A DNA stretch of 31,998 nucleotides from an uncultured Clostridium sp. (GTDB lineage Bacteria; Bacillota; Clostridia; Clostridiales; Clostridiaceae), in NCBI RefSeq assembly GCF_937920395.1, contig NZ_CALEVF010000222.1:1-31998 (forward strand). Direction: 5' to 3'. Below the pieces are notes generated by a model that made no database searches, had not been told where the DNA came from, and saw nothing but the letters and a program-made list of their open reading frames with translations. Shown here in pieces: positions 1 to 7,335 of this stretch (the first letter of the stretch is position 1; each line of letters starts with the position of its first letter). A program made the position numbers and the translations under genes.

Positions 1-1
1 T

Positions 2-52
2 TTCTAGGGAGTAGATGTATTGACTTCGGTCGATGCAATAGAAGAATATTAA
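2..52 (+). other. Possible 3' end of a rightward reading frame
   Basis: In frame 2 the codons from position 8 read GVDVLTSVDAIEEY and then stop at 50-52, which looks like a protein C-terminus. A TAG at 5-7 in the same frame interrupts it, while frame 1 is open from base 1 to a TAA at 76-78. The same bases form a 9-bp hairpin with a UUCG loop (16-24 with 29-37). I cannot tell whether this is a broken gene end, a frame change or the tail of an RNA. The terminator at 123-181 fits some rightward transcript ending here. I do not recognise the product. Confidence 0.25.
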
Positions 53-122
53 TTTATTTTTCAAAATATCTATTGTAATTACTCGTTCCTATTTTTCTGT
101 TTAATTTTGAGAGACTAATATT

Positions 123-181
123 AAAAATAAAACCAACAATAATAAGCACTAAAGTGATTATTATTGTTGGTTTTATTTTTT
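123..181. terminator. Bidirectional intrinsic terminator
   Basis: A long hairpin pairs roughly 124-150 with 153-180; the core arms AAAACCAACAATAATAA and its complement match. A T-run follows on the + strand and an A-run precedes it, so it can stop transcription from either side. It would end whatever gene enters the window from the left and back up the terminator of the leftward hydrolase gene. Confidence 0.75.
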
Positions 182-246
182 TTTTTGATTATATTTATAA
201 TAAAAAGTCATAAAAAAGACATATTAAAAAACTATAACTTATATAA

Positions 247-284
247 AAAAACAAACCTCCACGAAAATATGGAAGTTTGTTTTT
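247..284 (-). terminator. Terminator of the LysM/SleB-type hydrolase gene
   Basis: Arms 247-260 and 271-284 pair over 14 bp with one mismatch around a 10-nt loop. Read leftward the hairpin ends in a T-run (GTTTGTTTTTTT). It lies 17 bp past the stop codon of the leftward gene. Confidence 0.8.
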
Positions 285-300
285 CTATATAAACAATTTG

Positions 301-1128
301 TTAATAAGCAAATATCAACTTACCTAAAGTAATAGCTACTGGTTTTGAAGTCAACCATTTATTTGTTACGGTACCATCATAAAAAAACAAGGCACCATTA
401 GTTGGATCAGAACCATTTAAGGCTTTATATGCAGCATTTAGTGCTGAGTTACTTGCAGTTTTATTAATCATTCCGTTCATTACTGGGGTAAATTGATAGT
501 GGCCACCACTTTGCTGGTTAATTACACTACTAATATTATTTGGATATTTTGAACTTTGGACTCTATTGACAACTACGGCTCCAACAGACACCATAGCATT
601 ATTGCTTTCGCCAGATGCTTCAGCCGTTATTAGTTTAGCTAACAATTTTACATCACTATTAGAATATTTAATAACCTTATTATTATCTTGAGGCAATGAT
701 TGTGTAAGTGAAGAATTTTGTGTTATCGATTGTTTATTCTCAGCCTTATTTTGAGATGTTTTATTATCATTTCCTGAATTATTTGGAATTTTAAAGACAT
801 CTCCAGGATAAATAGTATCACTCCACTTATTATTCGCAATTCTTATTTTATCTAATGGTAAATTATATTTTTTTGCTATGAAGTATAGACTATCACCACT
901 TACTACTTTATAAGTATTAGTTGGAACATCTAGTACTTGTCCAGTTTGTATGGTACTGCTTAATAGCCTATTATTCTTCATTAATATATTTGTAGTTGTA
1001 TTGTAGGCAGTACTTATTTCACCTAATGTATCACCTGATTTAACTTGATAAGTAGCTGCATATACAGAACTGCTACTTGCTAGAACTAAGCTTAATGCTA
1101 GTATAGTGCTTTTGAAATTTAATTTAAT
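301..1128 (-). CDS. Secreted LysM-LysM-SleB-type cell wall hydrolase (non-AUG start)
   Basis: The protein is a predicted peptidoglycan hydrolase of 275 aa. A signal peptide (residues 1-24, ending SVYA-A) leads into LysM 1 (about 27-69, TYQVKSGDTLGEIS) and LysM 2 (about 72-115, TYKVVSGDSLYFIA). A Q/N/S-rich linker (about 116-157) precedes a Hydrolase_2 (SleB/CwlJ-type) domain (about 158-275) with the conserved TAEASGE motif. The first ATG in frame (981-979) would delete the signal peptide and most of LysM 1. Upstream codons continue the protein back to an AAAGGAGG site (1146-1139). Between them there is no ATG, GTG or TTG in frame, only ATC (1131-1129, 7 nt from the site) or ATT (1128-1126, 10 nt). 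I take ATT as start. The c-di-AMP riboswitch sits directly upstream. The domain is also found in vegetative and spore-cortex enzymes, so the exact role is open. Confidence 0.85.
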   Translation of the reverse strand: MKLNFKSTILALSLVLASSSSVYAATYQVKSGDTLGEISTAYNTTTNILMKNNRLLSSTIQTGQVLDVPTNTYKVVSGDSLYFIAKKYNLPLDKIRIANNKWSDTIYPGDVFKIPNNSGNDNKTSQNKAENKQSITQNSSLTQSLPQDNNKVIKYSNSDVKLLAKLITAEASGESNNAMVSVGAVVVNRVQSSKYPNNISSVINQQSGGHYQFTPVMNGMINKTASNSALNAAYKALNGSDPTNGALFFYDGTVTNKWLTSKPVAITLGKLIFAY

Positions 1129-1138
1129 GATATTGAGT

Positions 1139-1146
1139 CCTCCTTT
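1139..1146 (-). promoter_or_regulatory. Ribosome binding site deciding the non-AUG start
   Basis: AAAGGAGG on the - strand is a near-perfect Shine-Dalgarno. It is 7 nt from an ATC and 10 nt from an ATT, the only candidate initiators that give a complete signal peptide. No in-frame ATG, GTG or TTG occurs for 49 codons. Confidence 0.8.
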
Positions 1147-1147
1147 A

Positions 1148-1256
1148 TATGCCTGCGAGGTTAGTTGACGGATTCGGGTTAAAGGTACCCTACTCTAAAA
1201 AGAGATTCACCCCATTTATAATCCCCCGTTCTCCTTATAGGAGATTCGGCAATACA
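1148..1256 (-). ncRNA. c-di-AMP riboswitch (ydaO/yuaA type)
   Basis: The - strand holds the hallmarks of the ydaO-yuaA aptamer in order: GCCGAATCTCC near the 5' end, ACGGGGGA, ATGGGGTGAATCTC, AGTAGGGTACC, then AACCCGAATCCGTCAACTAA and CCTCGCAGGC. The class binds cyclic di-AMP and usually switches off cell wall hydrolase and potassium/osmolyte genes when the ligand is high. Here it precedes a LysM/SleB hydrolase, a classic target. No T-run hairpin lies between the aptamer and the gene, and the ribosome binding site begins within a few bases of the aptamer's 3' end. Control at translation is therefore more likely than termination (inference). Confidence 0.93.
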
Positions 1257-1264
1257 TTAACTAT

Positions 1265-1273
1265 ATTGTAACA
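1265..1273 (-). promoter_or_regulatory. Extended -10 promoter for the riboswitch-hydrolase transcript
   Basis: On the - strand TGTTACAAT (1273-1265) is an extended -10 element. Transcription would start near 1258, just before the aptamer. No good -35 was seen. Confidence 0.45.
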
Positions 1274-1445
1274 CAAAACGACAAAATAACCTATGTTAGA
1301 AATTGTAACAACATTAAAGGACATAATAAAATTAAAAATATAAAAAAATATTTAAGAATCTATATATTTTTTGTTTTTGTAAATACTAAAGTTAAGTGAT
1401 GCAATAAATATTTTGTATCCAAAAAAGATAAGAGGAGATGTTATT

Positions 1446-1601
1446 TTGGAGAATGATAGTAATAGAAAAGTAAGTAGAGAAAAGCAATACGTAGAGAAGG
1501 AAAATGGAGAAAAGAAAACATTTGTAAGTGAAGTTCAGGAATTTAATAAACCGGAAGATTATGATGACGCATTTAAACAGTATTATCCTGAACAAAGCTA
1601 A
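1446..1601 (+). CDS. Small acidic/basic hypothetical protein, 51 aa
   Basis: I do not recognise this protein. It is 51 aa, highly charged and hydrophilic (many E, K, D and Q), with no membrane segment, and ends DAFKQYYPEQS. The start is taken as TTG at 1446 because AGAGGAG (1431-1437) lies 8 nt upstream. The ATG at 1413 in the same frame has no ribosome binding site, and the ATG at 1439 is in another frame that closes quickly. The gene is monocistronic, read away from the c-di-AMP leader, and ends before a shared bidirectional terminator. An opposite-strand frame over the same bases is a hydrophobic artefact of the AT-rich composition. Confidence 0.6.
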   Translation: MENDSNRKVSREKQYVEKENGEKKTFVSEVQEFNKPEDYDDAFKQYYPEQS

Positions 1602-1637
1602 AGTTTAATGAAATATTGTAAAATACAAGTATATTAA

Positions 1638-1676
1638 AAAAAGAATCAAGCTCTATTATGGAGCTTGATTCTTTTT
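1638..1676. terminator. Bidirectional terminator between the 51-aa gene and trpP
   Basis: A perfect 16-bp stem, AAAAAGAATCAAGCTC (1638-1653) with its complement (1661-1676), closes a 7-nt loop. A-rich and T-rich flanks allow it to end both convergent genes. Confidence 0.85.
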
Positions 1677-1689
1677 ACATTCTAGAAAA

Positions 1690-2202
1690 TTAAAAACTTA
1701 CAAATTTACTTTTTAATGCTGGGTTTGATGTGATAAGCTTATGAATAGAAAATCCCACAAAACAATTAAATGCAGAAGTAGGAAGTACTATTGACACAAA
1801 GAGTACTAAAAATGGTGAAGGTAAACCAAACAGAAAGAGGGCTGAGGTTAAAAAAACGCTTCCACTCACTATAGTTCCAATAAAATAAATGCTTGATATT
1901 TTAAGGGGAGAACTTGAATTTAACCCTTTATATATAGAGTATATAATGATTGAAGTTACTGATTTATCTATAATGTTGGGAAGTTGTCCACCGGGAAAAG
2001 TAGTAGTTAAAGCACCTAAAATACCAGCTACGATTCCTGTTATAATTGCCATTTTAAAATTTTTTGTAATTGTTATGGATAAAATCATAAATGCTAGTAA
2101 TAAATCAGGTTTCATTCCAAAAACTATACCTGGTGTAATTTGATGCAATATAAGACCTATTGCTAGTAACAGAGAAGTTATTATTATTTTATTTGTTTTC
2201 AT
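1690..2202 (-). CDS. trpP: Tryptophan transporter, TrpP family
   Basis: This is a 170-aa integral membrane protein, the usual length for TrpP (Bacillus subtilis YhaG), with about five hydrophobic segments. The pattern MKTNKIIITSLLLAIGLIL, then GMKPDLLLAFMIL and TTTFPGGQLPNIIDK, is characteristic of the family, which takes up tryptophan. The start ATG has AAGGAG about 10 nt upstream. The gene stands alone behind a T-box leader whose specifier codon is TGG (Trp), which independently supports the substrate. The expected logic is that transcription rises when uncharged tRNA-Trp accumulates. The gene ends at the bidirectional terminator 1638-1676. Confidence 0.88.
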   Translation of the reverse strand: MKTNKIIITSLLLAIGLILHQITPGIVFGMKPDLLLAFMILSITITKNFKMAIITGIVAGILGALTTTFPGGQLPNIIDKSVTSIIIYSIYKGLNSSSPLKISSIYFIGTIVSGSVFLTSALFLFGLPSPFLVLFVSIVLPTSAFNCFVGFSIHKLITSNPALKSKFVSF

Positions 2203-2313
2203 AAACAGTATCTCCTTTTCAAAATAATTAATATTTATGGATTTTAGTATTATTTTATAAGCTAGTATCTTTCAGAACATCAAATTGATCACCACCTTTA
2301 TATTGATTATTAA

Positions 2314-2580
2314 AATAAAAAAAACCTCCGCCCTATATTAGGGCGAAGGATATTCGCTATACCACCTAAATTATGCTAAAAAAATAAGCATATTTTATAT
2401 TTCGAGTACTAAAATACTCTAGCCCTTTTAACAGTGGGCATCCGGTAACTACTACACTCAAAATATGAGTTCGGGTTACTTCTAGTAGGTCCATTCATTA
2501 AAGTTATCAATACTGAGATTGCACTATCCTCAGCTCTCTGAAATTGCATTACTTTAATTACTCTTCCTATTCAATGAATT
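2314..2580 (-). ncRNA. T-box leader, tryptophan specific
   Basis: The - strand carries a complete T-box. Stem I has the AGTA/GAA loop-E pair: AGTA at 2562-2559, helix ATTAAAGT/ACTTTAAT, then GAA followed by specifier TGG at 2493-2491. AGAGAGC and the distal loops lie in between. The T-box core TTAGGTGGTATAGCGAA (2369-2353) forms a perfect antiterminator: TTAGG (2369-2365) pairs with CCTAA (2342-2338), and GCGAA (2357-2353) with TTCGC (2347-2343), leaving a UGGUAUA bulge. The competing terminator is CCTTCGCCCT/AGGGCGGAGG (2349-2325) followed by a run of T. The bulge base after UGG is U, not the C expected for a G discriminator, so pairing with tRNA-Trp would need a wobble or an A73 tRNA. Confidence 0.93.
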
Positions 2581-2806
2581 TATAATATAATTTATGATTT
2601 CATAATGATATGTCATCAAATTTTATAAGATTAAGGGAATTATAACATTTAAATGGTTAATTGTAAATAGATATTTATTTTATATATTTATTTTATGATA
2701 TTTATTTAGAAGAAAAGTTATATTGTAAATAACATTTTTAGTAGAAAAATACAGTTATTAAGTTTATAATAATTATAAATATAGCAATGCAAGGGGGTAA
2801 AGAATA

Positions 2807-3469
2807 ATGTTGGGTACAATTGTGAATTCGTTATCAATAATAATTGGCGGATTTGTAGGTTCGTCATTTAAAAATAAAATTTCTGATACATATACTGAAA
2901 CAATTATGAAAGGTCTAGGATTATGTGTGATACTAATTGGATTAAAAGGTGCACTCCAGGTAAATAACATATTATTATTATTATTATTAATTAGTGTTAC
3001 AGTAGGAACGCTTATTGGTGAAATAATAAAAATTGAGAAAGAAATAGAAAATATTGGAGCTTTTCTAGAAAGCAAAGTGTCAAGCTAAAGTGGGATAGCT
3101 AAAGGTTTTGTAACGGCAAGCTTAGTATTTTGCGTAGGAGCGATGTCTATAATGGGATCGCTTGAAAGTGGTCTCTCTAAAAATTACAGTTTACTCTATG
3201 CTAAATCTTTATTAGACGGTATATGTGCAATTATTTTTTCATCGACAGTAGATGTCAAAGTTTGTTTTTCTGCAATTTCAGTTTTGGTATACCAGGGTAT
3301 TATAATTTTAACAGCTTCTCTTATGAAACAATTTTTAATAACATCTGTTGTAAGTGATATGCCAGCTGTTGGGGGATTATTAATTGTAGCAATCGGTGCA
3401 AATATGCTGGATATTAAAAGAATAAAAGTAGGCAACATGCTTCCAGCAATATTTATTCCTCTTTTATAA
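2807..3469 (+). pseudogene. DUF554 (YdfK/YqgA-like) membrane protein, split by an in-frame stop
   Basis: The frame from 2807 reads as a DUF554 membrane protein: MLGTIVNSLSIIIGGFVGSS, then GLGLCVILIGLKGAL, then TLIGEIIKIEKEIENIGAF. It hits TAA at 3086-3088. In the same frame translation resumes at once as SGIAKGFVTASLVFCVGAMS and continues with MGSLESGLS, YAKSLLDGICAIIF and VGGLLIVAIGANML to the stop at 3467-3469. Both halves join without a gap to the normal family length (about 220 codons), so one base change explains the break. AAGGGGG lies 9 nt before the ATG. The function of DUF554 proteins is not settled. The alternatives are a recent pseudogene, a strain or assembly error, or readthrough; an internal ATG (3143) could also restart the C-terminal half. 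Confidence 0.85.
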
Positions 3470-3490
3470 TACATTTTTAAATGTATTATA
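3465..3490. repeat. Perfect palindrome overlapping the DUF554 stop codon
   Basis: TATAATACATTT (3465-3476) and its exact complement (3479-3490) are separated by TT and include the TAA stop at 3467-3469. It has no T-run of its own and may simply be a weak hairpin ahead of the main terminator. Confidence 0.5.
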
Positions 3491-3501
3491 AGTAGTTTTA
3501 C

Positions 3502-3553
3502 ATAAAAGAGAAGACGTTAGCAATGATAATATTGCTAACGTCTTCTCTTTTAT
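3502..3553. terminator. Strong bidirectional terminator between DUF554 and uvsE
   Basis: A perfect 23-bp stem (3502-3524 with 3531-3553) around GATAAT contains a GC-richer core, AGACGTTAGCAAT. It sits between two convergent genes, with A/T tails on each side. Confidence 0.88.
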
Positions 3554-3565
3554 AGAATTATTTTA

Positions 3566-4525
3566 TTAAAATTCTATAGTAGTTTTATCAAGCCAAGTCC
3601 ATTCTGGTTTAAATACTTTTACATCTTCTAGAAGTTTAAAGAAAGCTACATCAGCTAGTTTTGCTTCTATTAGAATATCAAAATCTATGCCTAAAGGAAT
3701 GCATTTCTCAATAAATTCAATAAACGATGCTGCATCAAGGTAATCAGCATGTTTTTTATCTTTTTCCCCAGTTTTAGGACTAGAAAAATGTACCTTTGGT
3801 GGTAAAGGTTGACCTTCCCAAGTTTCAAATATGTCTTTTATCATAGGTTCTAAATCATCACCACCGTTATTGCAGTTATTATGATGTACATCTAGTACCA
3901 TAGGTGCTTTAATTTCTTGGCAGATATTTAATACTTCTTTTGTAGTAAAGCTTTTATCATCATTTTCAAATATTAGCATATCTGTTATTTCTTTTGGTAA
4001 GTTATTAAAATTCTTAAAGAATCGTTCTGTAGCAGCAAGTTTCCCGCCTTCTTTACCTCCAATATGCAATACCATTTTTCCTAGAGGATAGTTAATATCT
4101 TTAAAAAGATTTGCATGAAATTGTAAATTTTTCAAGGTGCTTTTTACTACTTCTTCCTTAGAACTGTTTATAACATTAGACTCATCTGGATGAGTATCTA
4201 CTCTTAAATTATTATTGTTAATATAATTTCCAAGCCATTCAAAATCCATTTTTAAAATTCTTCTAAATTCCCAATTAGTAACTTCAGGATGTGTTGCTAA
4301 AGGTATTAAAGCAGAAGTTATTCTATAAAAGTGGACATCATTTTTTACTGTGTATTCCAGAATTTTATGCAAATCATTAACGTTTGAAACTGCTACCTTT
4401 TGTAGCTTTTCAAGCTTATCCCTATCAGTTGATTGTTTTGTATATGTAGAAAAAGTTACAGTGCTTGCTGAAGTTATTTTAGCTGACTTTAATGCTGTAG
4501 CCACATATCCTAATCTTATTTGCAT
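3566..4525 (-). CDS. uvsE: UV damage endonuclease UvsE/UvdE
   Basis: A 319-aa TIM-barrel nuclease that nicks DNA 5' of cyclobutane dimers and (6-4) photoproducts, an alternative to UvrABC repair. Recognisable family segments in order are QIRLGYVA at the start, YRITSALIPLATHP, RVDTHPDE, MVLHIGGKEGGK, IFENDDKSF, LDVHHNNCN, KVHFSSPKTG and DILIEAKLAD. The His, Glu and Asp residues in the HIGG, ENDDK, DVHH, HFSS and EAK motifs are the metal ligands expected for the family. I start at the ATG at 4525 because GAGGAG lies 7 nt upstream. An ATG 15 nt earlier overlaps that ribosome binding site. In spore formers the enzyme is thought to help repair UV lesions. It stands alone, with a long AT-rich region upstream. 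Confidence 0.93.
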   Translation of the reverse strand: MQIRLGYVATALKSAKITSASTVTFSTYTKQSTDRDKLEKLQKVAVSNVNDLHKILEYTVKNDVHFYRITSALIPLATHPEVTNWEFRRILKMDFEWLGNYINNNNLRVDTHPDESNVINSSKEEVVKSTLKNLQFHANLFKDINYPLGKMVLHIGGKEGGKLAATERFFKNFNNLPKEITDMLIFENDDKSFTTKEVLNICQEIKAPMVLDVHHNNCNNGGDDLEPMIKDIFETWEGQPLPPKVHFSSPKTGEKDKKHADYLDAASFIEFIEKCIPLGIDFDILIEAKLADVAFFKLLEDVKVFKPEWTWLDKTTIEF

Positions 4526-4993
4526 AATATCACTCCTCATATAATATAGTTATACCATTGAATAAAAATTAAAATATTTCTAATAACTAATATTCATTAA
4601 TATATTTAAATTGTTGAATTATCATATCAAAATCTATTCTATAAATTAAAATATACTTTAATTTGTATAAGCTTATGGCTATTATATTATCTATAATAAA
4701 GTTAATTTACAAATATTGTATGTAGAATATTGAGTAAAGGTCAGAAAACTTACTGGCGAGATAGTTTCCTATTTATCTCCATAATGTAAAAGCAAATACA
4801 ATATTTTAAATGATTCTTAAGAATACTTTATTAAATAAATATAATATCTAAATAGATTTAAGAACGAACCCAAATTTAATCATATCACATAACTACAGTG
4901 TATGTAAAACAATATACACATAATTGAAGAAATATTTATAATGTTGAGGGAATTTATTGAATAATAGTTAGAAAATACTTAAAAAGATGAACA
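4526..4993. other. 468-bp intergenic region with a possible structured RNA
   Basis: No credible coding frame was found. An 11-bp inverted pair AAATATTGTAT (4711-4721) and ATACAATATTT (4796-4806) encloses two small hairpins: AGTAA/TTACT (4733-4737, 4750-4754) and GAGATA/TATCTC (4758-4763, 4774-4779). This enclosed block is richer in GC than its surroundings. It could fold as a three-way junction on either strand. Read leftward it would lie in the distal leader of uvsE, about 190 nt from the start. I could not match it to a known riboswitch. The remainder looks like plain AT-rich promoter and spacer DNA. Confidence 0.4.
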
Positions 4994-6472
4994 TTATTTT
5001 TTCCCTAGTGGAAGGCCAATAGTTATTTTTGTGCCCATTTCAGGTTTACTTTCTACTAGGATTGAGCCGTTATGTTTGCTTATAATCCATTTTGATATTG
5101 ATAGACCGAGACCTGTTCCACCACTTTCTTTTGATCTTGATTTGTCACATCTATAAAATCTAGTGAAGATATGGGGAAGATCGTTTTTTGCAATGCCAAT
5201 TCCAGTATCTATAATTTCAATTGTTAAGCTGCTCTTTTTTATATAACTATTTAACTTAATAGTTCCCCCTATAGGGGTATACTTAATACTATTATCAATA
5301 AAAATTCGTAATGCTTGTTTTAATAAATTTTTATCTGCATAAATAGATAATTTTTCATTAAGGTCACTTGAAATTTGATGATTTGAGTCAATTAGTTTAG
5401 TTTCTTTGATGAGTTCATTTATAAGTTCATTTGCACAAAAATATTCTTTATAGATTTTTTGAGTTTTTTTATCACTTCTTGCAAGGAAAAGAAGTTTTTC
5501 TACTAGTTGCTGCATATTATAAGACTCACTTTTAATAGCTGTGATTGATTCAGCGAGCACTTCTTTGTCATCTTTACCCCAACGGTATAACAAATTAGCA
5601 TAACCTTGAATAACAGCGATTGGTGTTCTGAGTTCATGTGACGCATCTGATACAAACTGATTTTGCATTTCGTATGATGTTTGAAGCCGATCCAGCATTT
5701 CGTTAAAAGTTTCGGCTAGTTGCTTTAATTCATCATGAGAAGTGCTAACATTTATCCTCTTTTCCAAAACATTAATTGAGATAGCTCTTATTGTTTTCGT
5801 CATATGTTTTATAGGTAAAAGCATTTTTTTACTAGCTCTAGATCCAAAACCTAATGTAATAATTAAAGAAAATATATTTACAATAAAAATTATTACTGTA
5901 AAAATAGCCAAATATATATTTTCTTTATTTAAATCTTTAGAAAATTGAAAGAAAAATATTTTATTATTAAGTTCAAGTTTTGATGTAACAAAAACAAGCT
6001 GTTGGTTAAATTCATTGATAACTGAATTAGTTGTAGTCTCTTTATGAAAAGATATATTATTTTTATCTTTTTGACTAGAATAAACAAGGGTTTCATTCTC
6101 ATCAAATACATTTAAGGTAACATATTTTATGTTAGCGAAAATATTGTTTTTAAAGCTCTTAGTACCGTTGTCTAATTTTACATAACTAGTAGATACTGTG
6201 TTATATTTAGCGAGTTCATTTTGTGCTTCATTTATTAAAAAAAATCTAAAACCTATAATTAAACTAATACTTAACACAAATAATGTAATAGAAAAAATGA
6301 GAGTATACACCGCTGTCATTTTAAAACTAATTGAAAATCTTAATCGTTTATTAATGGTGTGTAATAATGTTTTTATTAATTTTGGTGTAAAAGTCAGAAT
6401 TATTAAGAATGTTTTTAAGAACAATCTGAAAAATTTAATTGTAATTTTAAAGATAAATCGTATATTATTCAT
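4994..6472 (-). CDS. Membrane sensor histidine kinase (HAMP-HisKA-HATPase)
   Basis: A 492-aa two-component sensor. A hydrophobic/basic N-terminal segment (about 5-40) precedes TM1 (about 52-80). An extracellular sensing region (about 81-186) carries no recognised domain, and TM2 is at about 187-208. HAMP covers about 209-265. HisKA has the phospho-acceptor His279 in FVSDASHELRTP. The ATPase shows an N-box near IDNS (392-395), G1 DTGIGI (422-427), the F-box and G2 GTGLGLS (452-458), so it should be active. Overall it resembles ArlS/CssS-like OmpR-partner kinases; the signal is unknown. Its ATG overlaps the end of the response regulator by 8 bp (ATGAATAA), and no separate ribosome binding site is clear, so translation is probably coupled. 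Confidence 0.92.
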   Translation of the reverse strand: MNNIRFIFKITIKFFRLFLKTFLIILTFTPKLIKTLLHTINKRLRFSISFKMTAVYTLIFSITLFVLSISLIIGFRFFLINEAQNELAKYNTVSTSYVKLDNGTKSFKNNIFANIKYVTLNVFDENETLVYSSQKDKNNISFHKETTTNSVINEFNQQLVFVTSKLELNNKIFFFQFSKDLNKENIYLAIFTVIIFIVNIFSLIITLGFGSRASKKMLLPIKHMTKTIRAISINVLEKRINVSTSHDELKQLAETFNEMLDRLQTSYEMQNQFVSDASHELRTPIAVIQGYANLLYRWGKDDKEVLAESITAIKSESYNMQQLVEKLLFLARSDKKTQKIYKEYFCANELINELIKETKLIDSNHQISSDLNEKLSIYADKNLLKQALRIFIDNSIKYTPIGGTIKLNSYIKKSSLTIEIIDTGIGIAKNDLPHIFTRFYRCDKSRSKESGGTGLGLSISKWIISKHNGSILVESKPEMGTKITIGLPLGKK

Positions 6473-7148
6473 CTTTTAAAATATATCCCACCCCTCGCAC
6501 TGTATAAATAAATTTCTTGCTAAATTTATCATCTATTTTACTTCTTAAGTATCTAATGTATACATCTACTACATTAGTATCACCCATGTATTCATATCCC
6601 CATACAATATCTATAATTTTATTTCTTGTAAGTACTATATTCTTATTTTCTATTAGCAATTTAAGTAAATCAAATTCTGTCTTAGTTAGGTCTATAGAGT
6701 TGTTATTATAAGTGACCATATGTTGAGCTAAGTCTAGGCTCAACTCTCCAACAGACAGTATATTTAAAATTTTATTTACATTTGTGCTCTTTTTTAATGC
6801 GGTTCTGATTCTTGCAAGTAATTCTTCAATTGCAAAAGGTTTAGTCATATAGTCATTTGCACCTATATCCAGGCCAGTAACCTTATCCATTATCTCATCT
6901 TTTGCAGTAAGCATTATGATAGGGATATCTGATACTTGCCTTAGTCTTCTTAGTATTTCTAGCCCGTTTAAAGAAGGTAACATAATATCAAGAAGTAAAA
7001 GATCAAAGACTTCATTCATAGCTTTATCTAAACCCTCACGTCCATCATGGCACTGCGAAACGATATAACCTTCATACTTTAGCTCGAGTTCAAGAAATCG
7101 TGCTATTTTTATCTCATCTTCAATTATTAAAATTCTTTGTCCACTCAT
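6465..7148 (-). CDS. OmpR/PhoB-family response regulator
   Basis: A 227-aa DNA-binding regulator paired with the kinase downstream. The receiver domain (about 4-118) has the acidic pocket (IIEDE), phospho-acceptor Asp54 (LLLLDIMLPS), the switch Thr81 (MLTAKDE) and Lys103 (MTKPF). A winged helix (about 130-226) contains LTKTEFDLLKLLIEN, the recognition region VVDVYIRYLRSKID and the terminal TVRGVGYIL hairpin typical of OmpR/PhoB. The ATG at 7148 is chosen. GGAGG lies 11 nt upstream, and the TTG at 7166 in the same frame overlaps that site. It is the first gene of a two-gene operon with the kinase. Targets cannot be read from the sequence. Confidence 0.94.
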   Translation of the reverse strand: MSGQRILIIEDEIKIARFLELELKYEGYIVSQCHDGREGLDKAMNEVFDLLLLDIMLPSLNGLEILRRLRQVSDIPIIMLTAKDEIMDKVTGLDIGANDYMTKPFAIEELLARIRTALKKSTNVNKILNILSVGELSLDLAQHMVTYNNNSIDLTKTEFDLLKLLIENKNIVLTRNKIIDIVWGYEYMGDTNVVDVYIRYLRSKIDDKFSKKFIYTVRGVGYILKDE

Positions 7149-7298
7149 ATATAACGATACCTCCAAAACATATTATATTAATCTATCTTATAATTTTCTT
7201 ATTAAATTATTAATTTCATAATAATAGTATTATTATATATTATTTTGAATATAATTGCAGAGAATCAGGCTTATGTAATAAATCTTATTGTTTTAAAA

Positions 7299-7330
7299 AA
7301 ACAACCTACATTTCAAAATGTAGGTTGTTT
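7299..7330 (-). terminator. Terminator of the DUF4342 gene
   Basis: Fifteen-base arms AAACAACCTACATTT (7299-7313) and AAATGTAGGTTGTTT (7316-7330) are exact complements. Read leftward a T-run follows. It lies just past the stop codon at 7336 and separates that gene from the two-component operon. Confidence 0.85.
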
Positions 7331-7335
7331 AAGTT

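Noticed and set aside
16..37. UUCG-loop hairpin at the left edge as a known structured RNA
   Set aside because: The stem is within a plausible coding end and no family-specific sequence was recognised.
1392..1595. Leftward hydrophobic frame opposite the 51-aa gene
   Set aside because: No ribosome binding site; its Phe/Ile-rich composition is what AT-rich DNA opposite a Lys/Glu-rich gene gives.
2971..2996. TTA-rich run (ATTATTATTATT) in the DUF554 gene as a microsatellite
   Set aside because: It encodes a run of Leu in a membrane segment expected for the family, so it is coding and not a separate repeat feature.
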